Source: Colias croceus
Taxonomy: Eukaryota; Arthropoda; Insecta; Lepidoptera; Pieridae
Direction of reading: 5' to 3'
Assembly (NCBI RefSeq): GCF_905220415.1
Contig: NC_059537.1
Span: forward strand, 5,245,622-5,309,621
Length of the DNA: 64,000 nucleotides
The position numbers and the translations under genes are program-made. Under the pieces are notes generated by a model that worked only from the letters and a program-made list of their open reading frames with translations, was not told the DNA's origin and made no database searches. Below, piece by piece: positions 9,881-20,549 of this stretch (positions within the stretch are counted from its first letter, which is position 1; every line of letters starts with the position of its first letter).

Positions 9881-11137
9881 ATTTTTACTACTGTATTAAT
9901 TTTTTTTTATTGTAGGTAATTGTAGAGATATTTTTTTGGTATAATAAGTCTTTGTTGTTCGAAAACAGACGATATTTGATACTTCTAATCTACTTATTTA
10001 TACTTACAAGTAAAAGGAATTAGCTCTTGAAAATAAAATTATCATGGAATCGAACATTTGTACTTTAAAATTAATGACATGTAAATATGGGACCATCAGT
10101 AATTTGAAAACTGCAGTACTAAGAATTATTGTCCAAATTAAGACCCCTCGTTCTGGATCTGGATACATAGATTTATTTTCTTCTGAAACCTAGAAGTAAA
10201 ACAAAAGAAAGTCGCAAAATAAACCGTAAATAAGTATTTGTTGAAAATTCAAAATAGCGGCTCTGGGTTTCAAAAAAGTTTAACGTTCTATTTTCAAATG
10301 ACATACATTCTCAAAGAATGAAAATCTCTAGAATTCTTGTAATTTTTGACCTACCTAATCTTTTATAAATCAACTTCGAAAATTATTGCATGTTTTCCAC
10401 ATAAGATAGAGAGAATTTTTCTGTCACGATCAAGGCAGCTTGTTTGCTGAATAATAAAATATGTTCTACGCATAATTTGTTGTAGGTATGACAGCGAGTC
10501 TTATACAATTTTTTTTTTATTATAAGTAATATAACATTATTTTTAGGTTTTGTTTAATTTTAAAAATAAAATAATGTTCAGTAGGTAACTACAATTTATA
10601 AGAGCTGTATTTTATGTTTGTAATTGAGGTAAGCCTGTGGCCACCTAAGTGGCTACTTGCAACAGTCTGATAGGTACCTACTCGTTATCGCATCGTCTAT
10701 GAGCTAGGGATATAAACATACATATAGTTAAAGAAAAAATCGAATAAAAATATTTTTCGTCGTTTTGCTGTTTTTACATAATCGCGCTGAGCACCGTTAA
10801 TGAAAAATTTAACTTCGTTAATCGATAATAAGTTAATCAAAAATTGAACTTTTAAAACGTTAGAGCGTTATTAAGCATTTTGAAGAATTAAAGTTTATCG
10901 TTATTCCGTTAACACGTCATAATATAAAATAAAAAAATTATCCTATCGTCATGAAAATTATATCTACAAGAACTTGTTGGTGTTAGTTAGCAGGTTAATA
11001 ACAAAAACACGGTGTAGGTATAATAATTATTGAAGTGTGTAATTTAAACATCTAGCATAATATGAGTACCTACATATTTCCTTTCATAAACATTAGTTTA
11101 TTAAAGTTTACGTCTGAAAGTGAGGCTCGTTTCGAGG
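9881..11137. other. Gene-free stretch (putative first intron of the 15559 gene)
   Basis: No coding signal was seen. From about 10770 it becomes rich in GTTAA/TTAAC words that resume at 11740 and 12570-12690. This suggests an older element, about 10770-12700, into which the two MITEs below were inserted. Confidence 0.4.
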
Positions 11138-11434
11138 CATTGAGATAATATTACTACGTATGGAGGAGACACCACGAACAAAATCTGTGCGCCATTTTTT
11201 TGATCTAAGTTTTAAAAATTATTATCTAGTTAACTAGGTACTTACCGATGAAAGTTATTCCTTTGCACTTTTCCGTATTATTTGTATTATTTGTGCAATA
11301 TCGTAATTCGTAACACACACGAAGGCATATTTGATGCGTTTCACTTTAAAACAAATAAAAAATGAGCGCGCAATTAAGACATAATATGGATATACATATG
11401 GAGACGGTGTCGTCTCCATATGTATATCTCAATG
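11138..11434 (+). mobile_element. hAT-like MITE, complete (family copy B)
   Basis: The 297-bp element starts CATTGAGATA and ends TATCTCAATG (10-bp inverted termini). It is flanked by an exact 8-bp duplication, tttcgagg, at 11130-11137 and 11435-11442. An 8-bp target duplication is characteristic of the hAT superfamily. It shares most of its sequence with 18999-19304. A small palindrome (atatggagac...gtctccatat) lies near its right end. It is non-coding, so it must have been moved by a transposase supplied in trans. Confidence 0.88.
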
Positions 11435-11763
11435 TTTCGAGGTTAAAATATCTTTTCCCGTGGAAAACAGACGTTCAACTGCAGCGCTTGAGGGAATAGC
11501 ACTATTATATGGTTTATAAGAATCTGTTCCCCAAGGAATCATCGTTGAGAGAGTCGATTGATCTCATGTCAAGCCATTTTTTGACGTGTTCTTGCGCTCT
11601 ACTTCTTAAAGATCTGTGACTCAGGTATTTCTTTAGACTGAGTGACAGAAATAAAAAGTCTTCTTTTCATCATCGCCGTTGTTACGGGTTACCTACTCAC
11701 GTTGCTGCTTCCACCACCTAAACTGTCTCTGTCCAGGTACTGGATTAACGATTAACGGTCTTA

Positions 11764-12562
11764 GGCCCCGTTTCCACCTGCAAGTAAACTTCTGCAAGAA
11801 CTGTCCGACAGTCTGTCTGACAGCAGCTTGCATGTGTAAACTATGTTGCAAGTTCTGTCGCGACAGTTTGTCAAGCGCTTCTTGCGAGAAGTTGCGACAG
11901 CATGTGTAAACATGACTGCGTCTACTCGCGACAGTTCTCGCAGCTTATCGGTCTAGTTCCGTATATCTCGCAGCAAGCTGCAAGTATCGCCCACATGGCT
12001 TTTGATTTTTGTTTATTTGAAATTAATGAGTCGTGAATGCTCTTGTGAAGAATGAAGAAACTATAAAGTCAATAGGATTATATGAGATCTTAAGATGGAA
12101 TAATGTGATTATTTTTTGAAAATGAAGTGAAATGAAAATTTATTTGTTGAGTTGTGGTTACAAAGTTTTTATAATAAATTTCATGTCCGCACAATTCACC
12201 AACAAATTGGCATACAATATATTTATATTATGCTTATCTAATTTTATAATTTAACTAAGTTATTATGTAAACAATATATTATTTACATTAGTTCATTAGA
12301 TCATTTTACATTAAATAGTACACATTATAAATTATAGTATACGATTTATTTCACAAAATAGAATAGAAAAATTGTAACAGTAATTCCTATCCCGTCACTC
12401 GCAAGATCGTGTGTAAACACCTCCGCGATAAGTTGCGATAGTATGATGCGCGAGCTTCTTGCATGACATTTATTGCAGCAATAAATTGCAGGATATGTAA
12501 ACGACATTGCAAGTAACTCATGCAAGACTTCCGCGAGTTTACTTGCAGGTGGAAACGGGGCC
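11764..12562 (+). mobile_element. Harbinger-like non-autonomous element with TTA target duplication
   Basis: The ends are a perfect 27-bp inverted repeat beginning GGCCCCGTTTCCACCTGCAA, flanked by TTA at 11761-11763 and 12563-12565. A TTA/TAA 3-bp duplication is typical of PIF/Harbinger elements. Subterminal regions carry many 'cttgc' and 'gcgacag' motifs on both strands, as transposase-binding repeats often do. The short ORF over 11679-11909 spans the border and is not a gene. A related end fragment lies at 21228-21298. Confidence 0.8.
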
Positions 12563-12565
12563 TTA

Positions 12566-13067
12566 GGGTAAATTATTAACGGAAGTTAAGGAGTACGTTA
12601 ACATTTTTTGAAGTTAACTTAAAAGTTAATCCGTTAATCGAAATATTAACTTCGTTAACTAACGATTAACGTATTAGCGAGTTAATGGGCTGACCTGATT
12701 TTAATAGAAATTAAGTGAACTTTTTAAAAAATACGATCCAGGTGGAGTCAGGGCGAAACACAAAAACATTATTGATATAGTAGGTATATTGACTATACTC
12801 AACAGGAGTTGATAGTTTCAATTTAGCTTGTTTGATAACAATTGATTTTATTGTGACTGATGATATATAATATAATCTTAGAATAATACCTACATAACTA
12901 GAATCGATTAATTTTGAGATTGACCACTTGACTCATATAGGTACCTAGTCAGTTTGTATATGTATATAGGTATTATTATTACCTACTCCTATTTTGACTG
13001 AAACTTAGACTAAATGATTTTAGTAAAATCTCAAACCATTTAGCCCAAGGCTTCTACAATAATTATG
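12566..13067. other. Gene-free stretch
   Basis: The first 130 bp continue the GTTAA-rich older repeat ('cgttaactaacgattaacgt'). The rest is AT-rich with no recognisable exon. Confidence 0.4.
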
Positions 13068-13357
13068 ATAAAAATAACTGCGTTAAAAACAACCGACTTC
13101 AAAAACGGAAAAGTAAGAAATAAAAAAGATTTGATATTATTAATTACTACATATTATTTTTATGTGCTATTTACTAAAAAGGTTTGATGTCGGTGCATGG
13201 ACTTAATACTAAGTGCTTAGTGTTTGGCACCGACTTCAAACCTATTTAATAAATAGCACATAAAAATAATATGTAGTAATTAATAATATCAAATCTTTTT
13301 TATTTCTTACTTTTCCGTTTTTGAAGTCGGTTGTTTTTAACGCAGTTATTTTTATTT
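13068..13357. mobile_element. Palindromic foldback element
   Basis: Arms of about 130 bp (13068-13198 and 13227-13357) are inverted copies, from aaaataactgcgttaaaaac at the outside to 'ggtttgatgtcggtgc / ggcaccgacttcaaacc' at the centre. The loop is about 28 bp. The motif 'accgacttcaaaaacgg' recurs in the neighbouring repeat, which suggests that the foldback is an inverted duplication of that repeat's end. Confidence 0.82.
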
Positions 13358-13733
13358 AATACTTTTTAGTGTATTTTTCAACACGAATCAAACGAGCCCA
13401 AACTCGATAAAGTTGAGTCAATATATTACTGAGTTCCTATGGCCACCTTCCGATTCCATCATCAGATCAGCTCCATGTCATGATAATGTTTCATCGCTAT
13501 CCAATTTACATTCGTATACAAAATTTCAGCTCAATCGGTTACCGGGAAGTGAATCAAAGTTACTTGCTACATTGAAATTAAGTCATCGAGTACAGACAAA
13601 AATGCTCATAAAATAAAAACTACTAGGCCTAGCCGAATAAAATTTTTATGGGACCAATTCGACACCATCCCGCATCGAACAAAAAAAGAATCACGTAAAT
13701 CGGTTCAGAAACCTCGGAGTAATCGGTGTACAT

Positions 13734-13770
<37 letters not shown>

Positions 13771-13818
13771 CCGGCCGAATTGATAACCTCCTCCTTTTTT
13801 TTGAAGTCGGTTAAAAAT
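13358..13818 (+). repeat. Interspersed repeat ending in poly(A) and ttgaagtcggtt
   Basis: It contains 'tttcagctcaatcggttacc', 'tatgggaccaattcgacacc' and 'gtaaatcggttcag' phrases seen widely in lepidopteran repeats. A 29-base A-run at 13738-13766 and the terminal 'tttgaagtcggttaaaa' follow. The ORF 13413-13616 inside it has no recognisable product and is best read as repeat sequence. Confidence 0.6.
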
Positions 13819-14260
13819 TGACAATTTCCAGGTAAATTGTAGCTGAAAATTATGATTAATGTACTGTAATGGTCAGATGTATCGCTATAAGTGACATAAT
13901 TGTCTTCATACGGAATTAAAAAATATGTTCTGCAAGAATTCTAATTGCAGATATTAAAATATTACATGGAATGATAGTGATAATAGATATTGAAGTGTAC
14001 TGTTATTTTATAGTACATATTTGTAATCTGAGTTACCTTTTAAGTGGGTACCTAAGTACCTTAATGGTATTAAAAGATACCTATTACCTTATTTGATTTC
14101 TACCTAGCCTTGCAATATTCCCAAAGCCGATTGAACGGCCCAAAAACCGGTTTTAAGGTTTTTGTGTACCTACTAGGATATTATAACAAATACATTCAGC
14201 CCGGAAACTGATGTGCTAATAATTATGATTAATAGTCGGAGCAATCTGCTTGAGGTGTTT
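13819..14260. other. Gene-free stretch
   Basis: AT-rich sequence without a recognisable exon, RNA gene or repeat boundary. Confidence 0.4.
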
Positions 14261-14726
14261 ACATCTATACATATAATAAATCTGTAGAAGGGTCAATTCT
14301 GTACATTGAAAATATTGAAAAATAAATAGCAGGGGGTGTTGATCGATACCAAACCCAAATATGGGATTAAAAAAATTTTTGTCTGTCTGTCTGTCTGTCT
14401 TTCTGTCTGTCTGTCTGTATTTGAAGGCATCACGTGAAAACTAACGGTTCGATTTCGATGAAACTTGGTATAATTATACCTTATTATCCTGGGCGTAAAA
14501 TAGGATACTGTTTATCCTGAAAAAATACGTAGAAAAAAAATAATCTTAATTTTTCAGTTTTATCCATAGACGTTGTTCTGTAGAACTGCGATCACACGTT
14601 GCGTATTATTATAGGCCTAGCCGTATTTGGGTCCAATAGATATTTATAAGAGTTACTTAAAATGGAGAAATAAACCATGCACGCGAAGACCGACATCGCG
14701 GACGGAGTCGCGGGCGGAAGCTAGTA
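14261..14726 (+). repeat. Interspersed repeat with internal (GTCT)n, family copy 1
   Basis: It starts near 'acatctatacatataataaa', has a (gtct)n microsatellite at 14381-14418, then 'cacgtgaaaactaacggttc', and ends 'gcgggcggaagctagt'. It is nearly identical to 47318-47809 and, inverted and shortened, to 29645-29962. This is a SINE- or RTE-tail-like family by its ending; the exact class is uncertain. Confidence 0.75.
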
Positions 14727-15558
14727 CAACATAAATTAAAATAAAAACGGCAACATCACGCTTCTTATTTCCGAAAAGATCATTATAACTATTAACTACG
14801 TAGTTTTGGTTTCTTATTAGGTAGATAATTCTACTAAATAATACCTACACAATAACACTTTGTAGATAACTACAATAGTAGATTCTGACCGCATCATTGC
14901 AACTGTTGACTATGCCACAGAATTAATTAAATAGTAGATACTTTCTCTAAAATGTCGAACCAATAAACAAGCCTTTGTAATGAGTAATTTTATATTAAAA
15001 CAAAATGAGAATTATATAATAATTTAGAAAGAAAGAAAAATAAAATTACTACATAGTAATAAAACAATTTCTCGATAAATATAATACTATAATCATATAA
15101 TCCCGTTATTATGTTAGTTAGGCTTATCGTTTAGAACTTGTATCATTTTTTAATTATTGTAATAATCGGTTAGGTATGAACTTTTTCTAATTCTGGGCTA
15201 TATCAAGCATAAGTTGCCCTACAAAATCGTCTATCATCAAATGAAAGTTCCATTTATAATATAAATGATGTCTTAAGTAATCTTGACATGATATTATCAT
15301 GTCAAGATTACTTAAGACACCTAGAACAACGGACTTACAAATAATTTTTTTTAAAGGTTTTTGTCTTTGTAAAATGTTCTTGTTAGATGAATAACAATTG
15401 ACAATAATCCAAGCAATAACCACTTAAGAATACACTCATTTTACAAGCACAGACAAACACTTCAATTAACAGTTAATTATTATCTATAAGTAACGATAAC
15501 TAATATAAGTATCATAAAATGTAGATGTAATTAATAATTAACCTAATAAATTTCTTAG
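14727..15558. other. Gene-free stretch upstream of the dehydrogenase coding exon
   Basis: This is non-coding AT-rich sequence, presumably the end of the first intron. It contains the 23-bp perfect hairpin listed separately and ends in the acceptor tttcttag immediately before the ATG. Confidence 0.45.
15270..15318. repeat. Perfect 23-bp inverted repeat with 3-base loop
   Basis: Left arm gtcttaagtaatcttgacat-gat (15270-15292), loop att, right arm 15296-15318. Such a perfect short palindrome is rarely kept by chance. It could be the relic of a foldback element or a hairpin in the pre-mRNA. Confidence 0.75.
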
Positions 15559-17327
15559 ATGCCAGTCCGTTGGGGTATTGTAACTGCGGCGAAAATTTGC
15601 CATGACTTCGTCAACGCTTTCAACTCTTACCCCGAAAAGAAGGATGCAGTCATTGCTGCCGTAGCAGCACGTGACAAGAGCAAGGCCACAGAATTCGCCA
15701 AGCTCCACAATATACCAAAAGTATTTGGTTCTTACAAGGAGATGGCTGAAAGCAAAGACATCGGTACGATCCTTGTCCTATTAAGATCTATTTATATTAA
15801 CCGAATCGAATTTCGTCAAATCGCATATTTTAACTTTCAGATGTGGCGTACATTGGTTCCCTCATTCCTTACCACTATGAACTTGCCAAACTTTTCCTTG
15901 AAAATGGCAAACACGTTCTCTGCGAGAAACCATTCTGCTTGAACTCAAAACAAGTGCAAAGCTTAGTCAACCTGGCAAGGAAGAAGAAGTTGTTCTTGAT
16001 GGAAGCCATTTGGTCGCGTTTCGCACCTTCATACATCGCGTTAGAAAAGGAAATTCAAGCCGGCAAGCTCGGAGAACTACAATACGTCGAGGTTAACTTT
16101 GGCGTACCTGTGTCCGAAATTGCTAGGCTCAGGTAAAAACACTTAATTATTGCATTGCTGGATCATTATATCGTTACTTATGCGATTATAAATACATTTT
16201 TTATATTTTTACAGCAAGAAAGAGCTCGGTGGGAGTGCGATCATGGACCTTGGTGTATATGCCCTACAGTTTGCCCAATACATCTTCAAGGATGAACCAC
16301 TCAAATGCACAGCTTATGGTAACCTGAATGACGATGGTGTCGATGAAGTTGATACCGTCATCCTCGAATACTCTGGTGGCAGACGCGCTGTTCTCAACAT
16401 TCACGCTAAGGCCCGTCTTTGGAACAAGGCCACCGTATACGGTACCGCCGGCAGAGCATCGGTTAGTATTTATCTATCTTAGGTTACGCAGGGTTATAAA
16501 AATATTGATAAATTGTTGTTAATATTTGTAAGCCATACCATAATTTAAGAAAGATAAGCTGTAATGAATAACAACATAGATTAAACACGGCAGATATTGA
16601 AAAAATATTATTTAATCGTATTTATTGATAAGCATTTTGTAGTTTATTTTATAATAAATTTAAATTGGCAATTCACTATACGATACTGACTGATAATTAC
16701 TTTTAAGATAATACAGTTTAGAATTATTGTTAGTTATAGGCGCGAGCGACTTTTTATAATTATGATTTTTACAGGTTGAGGACCCCTTCCACTTCCCAGA
16801 CACCATGGTCCACGTTGATGGCAAGGTTGAGAAATTCCCCCTACATTCCTCTAAGATTTACTTCAACTTTGACAACAGCGCTGGTTTAGTTTACGAAGCT
16901 CTCGAAGTTACAAGATGCATCCAACAAGGTTTGTATAAAAAAAAAAACTATTGCATTGATGTTTTTGAATTGTAATAATGTGAAGTCGGGTCAACGTTAA
17001 CCTGTTATAGGATCCATGTACCTATGTTAATAAATATAACGATTCACGCAAAACCTTACTAAATTAAAAAAAAAATCGCAGCTTAAAAAATATTAGAATG
17101 CAGGCCAGAATAGAACCTATCTGAACCCATTTAATACTTTCATTAAATTTTGAATGATGTTAAGTACATTTTATGGTTAATAAAATCTTAACAATTTCTT
17201 GCTTTTAGGTTTATTGGAATCACCGCGCATGCCACTCAGTGACAGTATCACAATTTCCAAACTGCAAGACTCCGTCCGAAGACAAGTTGGAGTTGTTTAC
17301 GACGCCGACAGCCAAGAGTTCCCCTAA
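15559..17327 (+). CDS. Trans-1,2-dihydrobenzene-1,2-diol dehydrogenase-like oxidoreductase (Gfo/Idh/MocA family)
   Basis: Exons 15559-15763, 15841-16132, 16215-16461, 16775-16928 and 17209-17327 join in frame to 338 residues, the usual length of this family (about 334). An N-terminal Rossmann domain starts WGIVTAAKICHDFVNAF. The family usually has a GxGK-type turn here; the second glycine position is alanine. KHVLCEKPF (about 100-108) supplies the conserved EKP lysine, followed by MEAIWSRFAPSY and GGSAIMDLGVYALQ of the C-terminal alpha/beta domain. Family members are cytosolic NADP-dependent dimers oxidising dihydrodiols and sugars such as xylose; the substrate here is unknown. The ATG directly follows a splice acceptor, so a non-coding exon lies upstream, perhaps 9637-9703. 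All introns are GT-AG. Confidence 0.95.
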
Positions 17328-17381
17328 ACTGCGAATACAAATTAAATCACATGGCTTAATTTTTACTTTCTATTTACCAAC

Positions 17382-17387
17382 AATAAA
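17382..17387 (+). promoter_or_regulatory. Probable polyadenylation signal of the dehydrogenase gene
   Basis: AATAAA occurs 55 bases after the stop codon, with a T-rich segment shortly after it. Confidence 0.6.
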
Positions 17388-17639
17388 ATTGTTGACAACA
17401 ATTAATAAATTTGTTTTTATTTATCCATAAAAATACGTTATATAATATTATTTACTTAAATAAAATAAATAAATAAATAATAAAATATCCTTTATTGAGT
17501 TGTTATAATATGTACATTAATGGACGACTAAGATCCGTGAGGCAAAAATAAAAATACAAGAGTTACATTACATTACACAGTTATTGAAATAATACAAAAA
17601 AGTATCAATTTAGAAATCTTAATATTAACGCAGAAGCCG

Positions 17640-18520
17640 GGCATAAAATGCCAAGATGCTGCTACCAAAATAATCGAGTTACTAGATGCCACGATTCCTG
17701 ATCAATGCATCGAGAACCGGCACGCGGGCTTCCGCAAACATGCTAGACGCGCTACACCAACGCGGTACCTAGTTTGAATAAAATTCGGAACGAATCATTG
17801 TGTTGTACCCTAAAAATACGATAATTTTCTTTTTTATATCTTGTCCACAGTTGTGGAGTATATAGAGCGGTGCAATAAGCTTTGAACAGTAATATTTTTG
17901 CATTTCTTTCGCACTTATTAAACTTTCTTCCGATCATGTTCGCGCGCGCAGCCAGAGAACGCCTCTCTCTGTCTATATCGAGGTCATCTGTCAGATCATA
18001 CGAAACTATATGTCCCAGGTAGCGGAAAGAATTAACAAATTTGAGCGGCTGATTATACAGGTAAACAGGCAGGTTCCCTATCCCTAGAGGTTGCGCCAAA
18101 AAGCATAGCAACCGATTTATCTACGTTATAGACAAGGTGATGCCTTTCTGCATAATTTTCACAGATGGTGAGGAGCTTACGGAGTACGCCGACCGAGGGG
18201 CTCAGCAAGACCATGTCGTCAGCATAGCTGAGGTTCTCAGTATTCATACAAATACCATCGATGTAGCAGCCGACACCGGTCTCGCTGAGCTCCTCGATCA
18301 ACTGATTAACATACATATTAAATAAGAGAGGAGAGGTCAGACCTCCCTGTCTAAGCCCACATGACAGTACAAACTCATCTGAGCAAGTGTTTCCCCAGCG
18401 GACGACATTTTTTTGTGTAGTGTACCACGTTTTAAGCAAGCCAATGATAGCAGGTGGCACTCGCGCTTCTTCCAGCTTCCTCCTAAAGAATAATAAAAGC
18501 CAGCTCTTCCTTTTTTTCAA
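17640..18520 (-). pseudogene. 5'-truncated, frameshifted non-LTR reverse transcriptase
   Basis: Two overlapping minus-strand frames (18520-18053 and 18111-17752) together read through reverse transcriptase motifs. These are GLRQGGLTSPLLFNMYVN, the catalytic SYADDMVLL, and the thumb-like LVYNVDKSVAMLFG. Then come FRYLGHIV and a C-terminal segment ending at MFAEARVPVLDALIRNR near 17740-17690. A frameshift near 18060-18110 and stops near the end break it, and everything before RT motif 3 is missing. The clade is not resolved; it differs from the I-like element at 1804. It is inserted downstream of the dehydrogenase, opposite in orientation. Confidence 0.85.
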
Positions 18521-18990
18521 GGGCCAATCTCGGGAATAGATAGGTATTTTAATCAGAATTCTATCCTATGTATATTCGTAATGCCAATCGCCTTCCCGTC
18601 CCTGCCGCTGATTTGATCTGGATGGATACATATTACATATACCTACCTAATAATAATTAGAAGAATTAATGGAACTTAAGAAAAAGAACGTAGCTCTACA
18701 AACTTCAGAGGCTGTCAGGGTCCATGCAGGGACTATAGAAGAATATACCTATTCACACACAGTACGAAATTCTCAGCGAACATGATGTCTAATTTTATGT
18801 ATCGTACTTTCCTGTACTTTCTTTCTTGTTCTATTTTGTGTTTTCTTCTTGTGTGTGTACCTTTTTCTAGAAATAAATGTTTTTTCTTTCTTTTCTTTCT
18901 TTCTTTCTATTCATAAAAGAGCTTGTTTGCCGAGCACACGTGCCAGTACTCCGTAGTGATGATGTTTTGAAATTAGCGTCTAAAAAACGA
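18521..18990. other. Gene-free stretch
   Basis: No exon was recognised. A (ctttctttt)n low-complexity tract lies at 18880-18910. Confidence 0.4.
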
Positions 18991-18998
18991 GGGTATAT

Positions 18999-19304
18999 CA
19001 TTGAGATAATTGTACTACGTATGGAGGAGACACCACGAACAAAATCTGTGCGCCATTTTTTTGCTCTAACTAAGTTTTAAAAATTATTATCTAGTTTGGT
19101 ACTTACCGATGAAAGTTATTCCTTTGCACTTTTTCGTATTATTTGTATTATTTGTGCAATATCGTAACACACACGAAGGCATAATATTTGATGCGTTTCA
19201 CTTTAAAACAAATAAAAAATGAGCGTGCAGTTACGCCATATGGCGTATGTTGAGCGGAACATAAGTGATGTAGGCGGTGTCGTCTCCATATGTATATCTC
19301 AATG
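18999..19304 (+). mobile_element. hAT-like MITE, complete (family copy C)
   Basis: Same family as 11138-11434, with termini CATTGAGATA and TATCTCAATG. It is flanked by an exact 8-bp duplication, gggtatat, at 18991-18998 and 19305-19312. It sits immediately next to the left end of the THAP-bearing element. Confidence 0.88.
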
Positions 19305-19755
19305 GGGTATATCAAGAAGCTTATATCTAATACACTGGAGATTTCGGTATGAACATTGACGTGTAACAAGAAAATATTGCCCAGTTCATGTTTTTTATCA
19401 CTTTCACACCTAACTTGGTATTGCCACTGTTAATACGAAGTTTTCCCAAGGCTACTATGTATGCTGTAATATTCTGTGCAAAAGGTTAGTTTTTGTACAT
19501 GAGTTTGTTGATAAATTGCCAACAACGTCATTCAGAAGCATTGTTGGATGAGACAATTATTATTTATGCTAAATAAACTAAGTATCTGAACCAATTATTA
19601 AAAAGCGATACTCCCTGATTATGGGTAGTCACCATAATAAAATTGTAGCAACTCTCACTTTGTCAATATGGCATGTGTGTCAAAAAAATTGCGTCGCTTC
19701 GAATATTTAAGTTAATATTGTTGCTTATTTAATGAATATTTTCCGAATATAAAGA

Positions 19756-20283
19756 ATGCATTGTATTGTGCAAAATTGCAGAAGTGTTTGGACACCAAAT
19801 TCTGGCATAGAATTTCACAGGCAAGTGTATATTTACGTTATTTACAATATTCCTCAATACTCCTGCATTTACCTGTTTAGAATCATTTCAATGGCAAAAA
19901 TTATCTAATTTAGCATCATTTTAGTAAGCAGTCATGTTAAATTTGTTATTTCCCTAATACTTTATCATTTTTCAACAAGTTTTCAATAAACAGATTTAAC
20001 AAGTAAGGTTACCATGATGACGAGTTTTTATGGATAGCGAAGAGAATATATTGTAATAACAATATTATGATGAAAATTTAGAACACCATTATAAAGATTG
20101 TTACTAGTAAGTAATGAAACAACACATGACATCGGTATTGCACTCACATGTAGTTATAAGATTGTTCGTTTTTACATTGAAATTTATACTTTTTTAACTT
20201 ACCTCATATTTTTTTGTTTTACGTATTTCAGCTTTCCAAAAAGTAAAATAAAAAGAAATATATGTGCCCATCAAGGTTACTGA
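19756..20283 (+). pseudogene. THAP zinc-finger remnant (two exons)
   Basis: Exon 19756-19820 encodes MHCIVQNCRSVWTPNSGIEFH. Exon 20232-20283 continues SFPKSKIKR and then reaches a stop after NICAHQGY. Joined, they give CxxxxC...FHSFPKSKIKR, the start of a C2CH THAP DNA-binding domain, but the second zinc-ligand pair and the AVPTIF-type end are absent. The first exon ends AG|GCAAGT, the consensus of the rare GC-AG intron class, and the acceptor is tttcag. The product would be only 37 residues, so I treat it as a broken gene or a domain fragment. Confidence 0.5.
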
Positions 20284-20549
20284 GGATTACGACCCAGAAA
20301 AAAATACCTTTTGAAAAATAAACTTTGTAAAGTTAGCTGAAATTTGTGCAAGGCTGCTATAAACAGTTTTTCTTTGATGATTCTGGCTTGAAATTGACCC
20401 GTCGAAGCAACGCGTTTAAAAAGAAGATCTGAGTAGCTAACAATTTGGTAAACAGCATCTGATGCAAAACACAACTTTCCTCTATTTACAAAGGATGTTA
20501 ATCGGTTCATATCCAAGCTTTGTAGCCAAAAGTTATTTGTAACTATCAT
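20277..20549 (-). pseudogene. Possible transposase C-terminal fragment
   Basis: A 90-residue minus-strand ORF contains LTSFVNRGKLCFASDAVYQI and VSYSDLLFKRV. This resembles the 'NRGGL...PSD.VF.IV...E..FKR' pattern seen near the end of THAP/P-element-like transposases. It has no catalytic residues. Its orientation is opposite to the THAP remnant, which suggests rearrangement. Assignment is by pattern only. Confidence 0.35.

Noticed and set aside
11679..11909. 76-residue Cys-rich ORF that could pass for a small secreted peptide
   Set aside because: It straddles the left border of the Harbinger-like element and is made mostly of its terminal repeat, so the cysteines come from 'ttgcaag/ctgtc' motifs.
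14381..14418. (GTCT)n tract as a CRISPR-like or regulatory array
   Set aside because: It is a microsatellite inside a dispersed repeat that occurs twice more in the window; there are no spacers.
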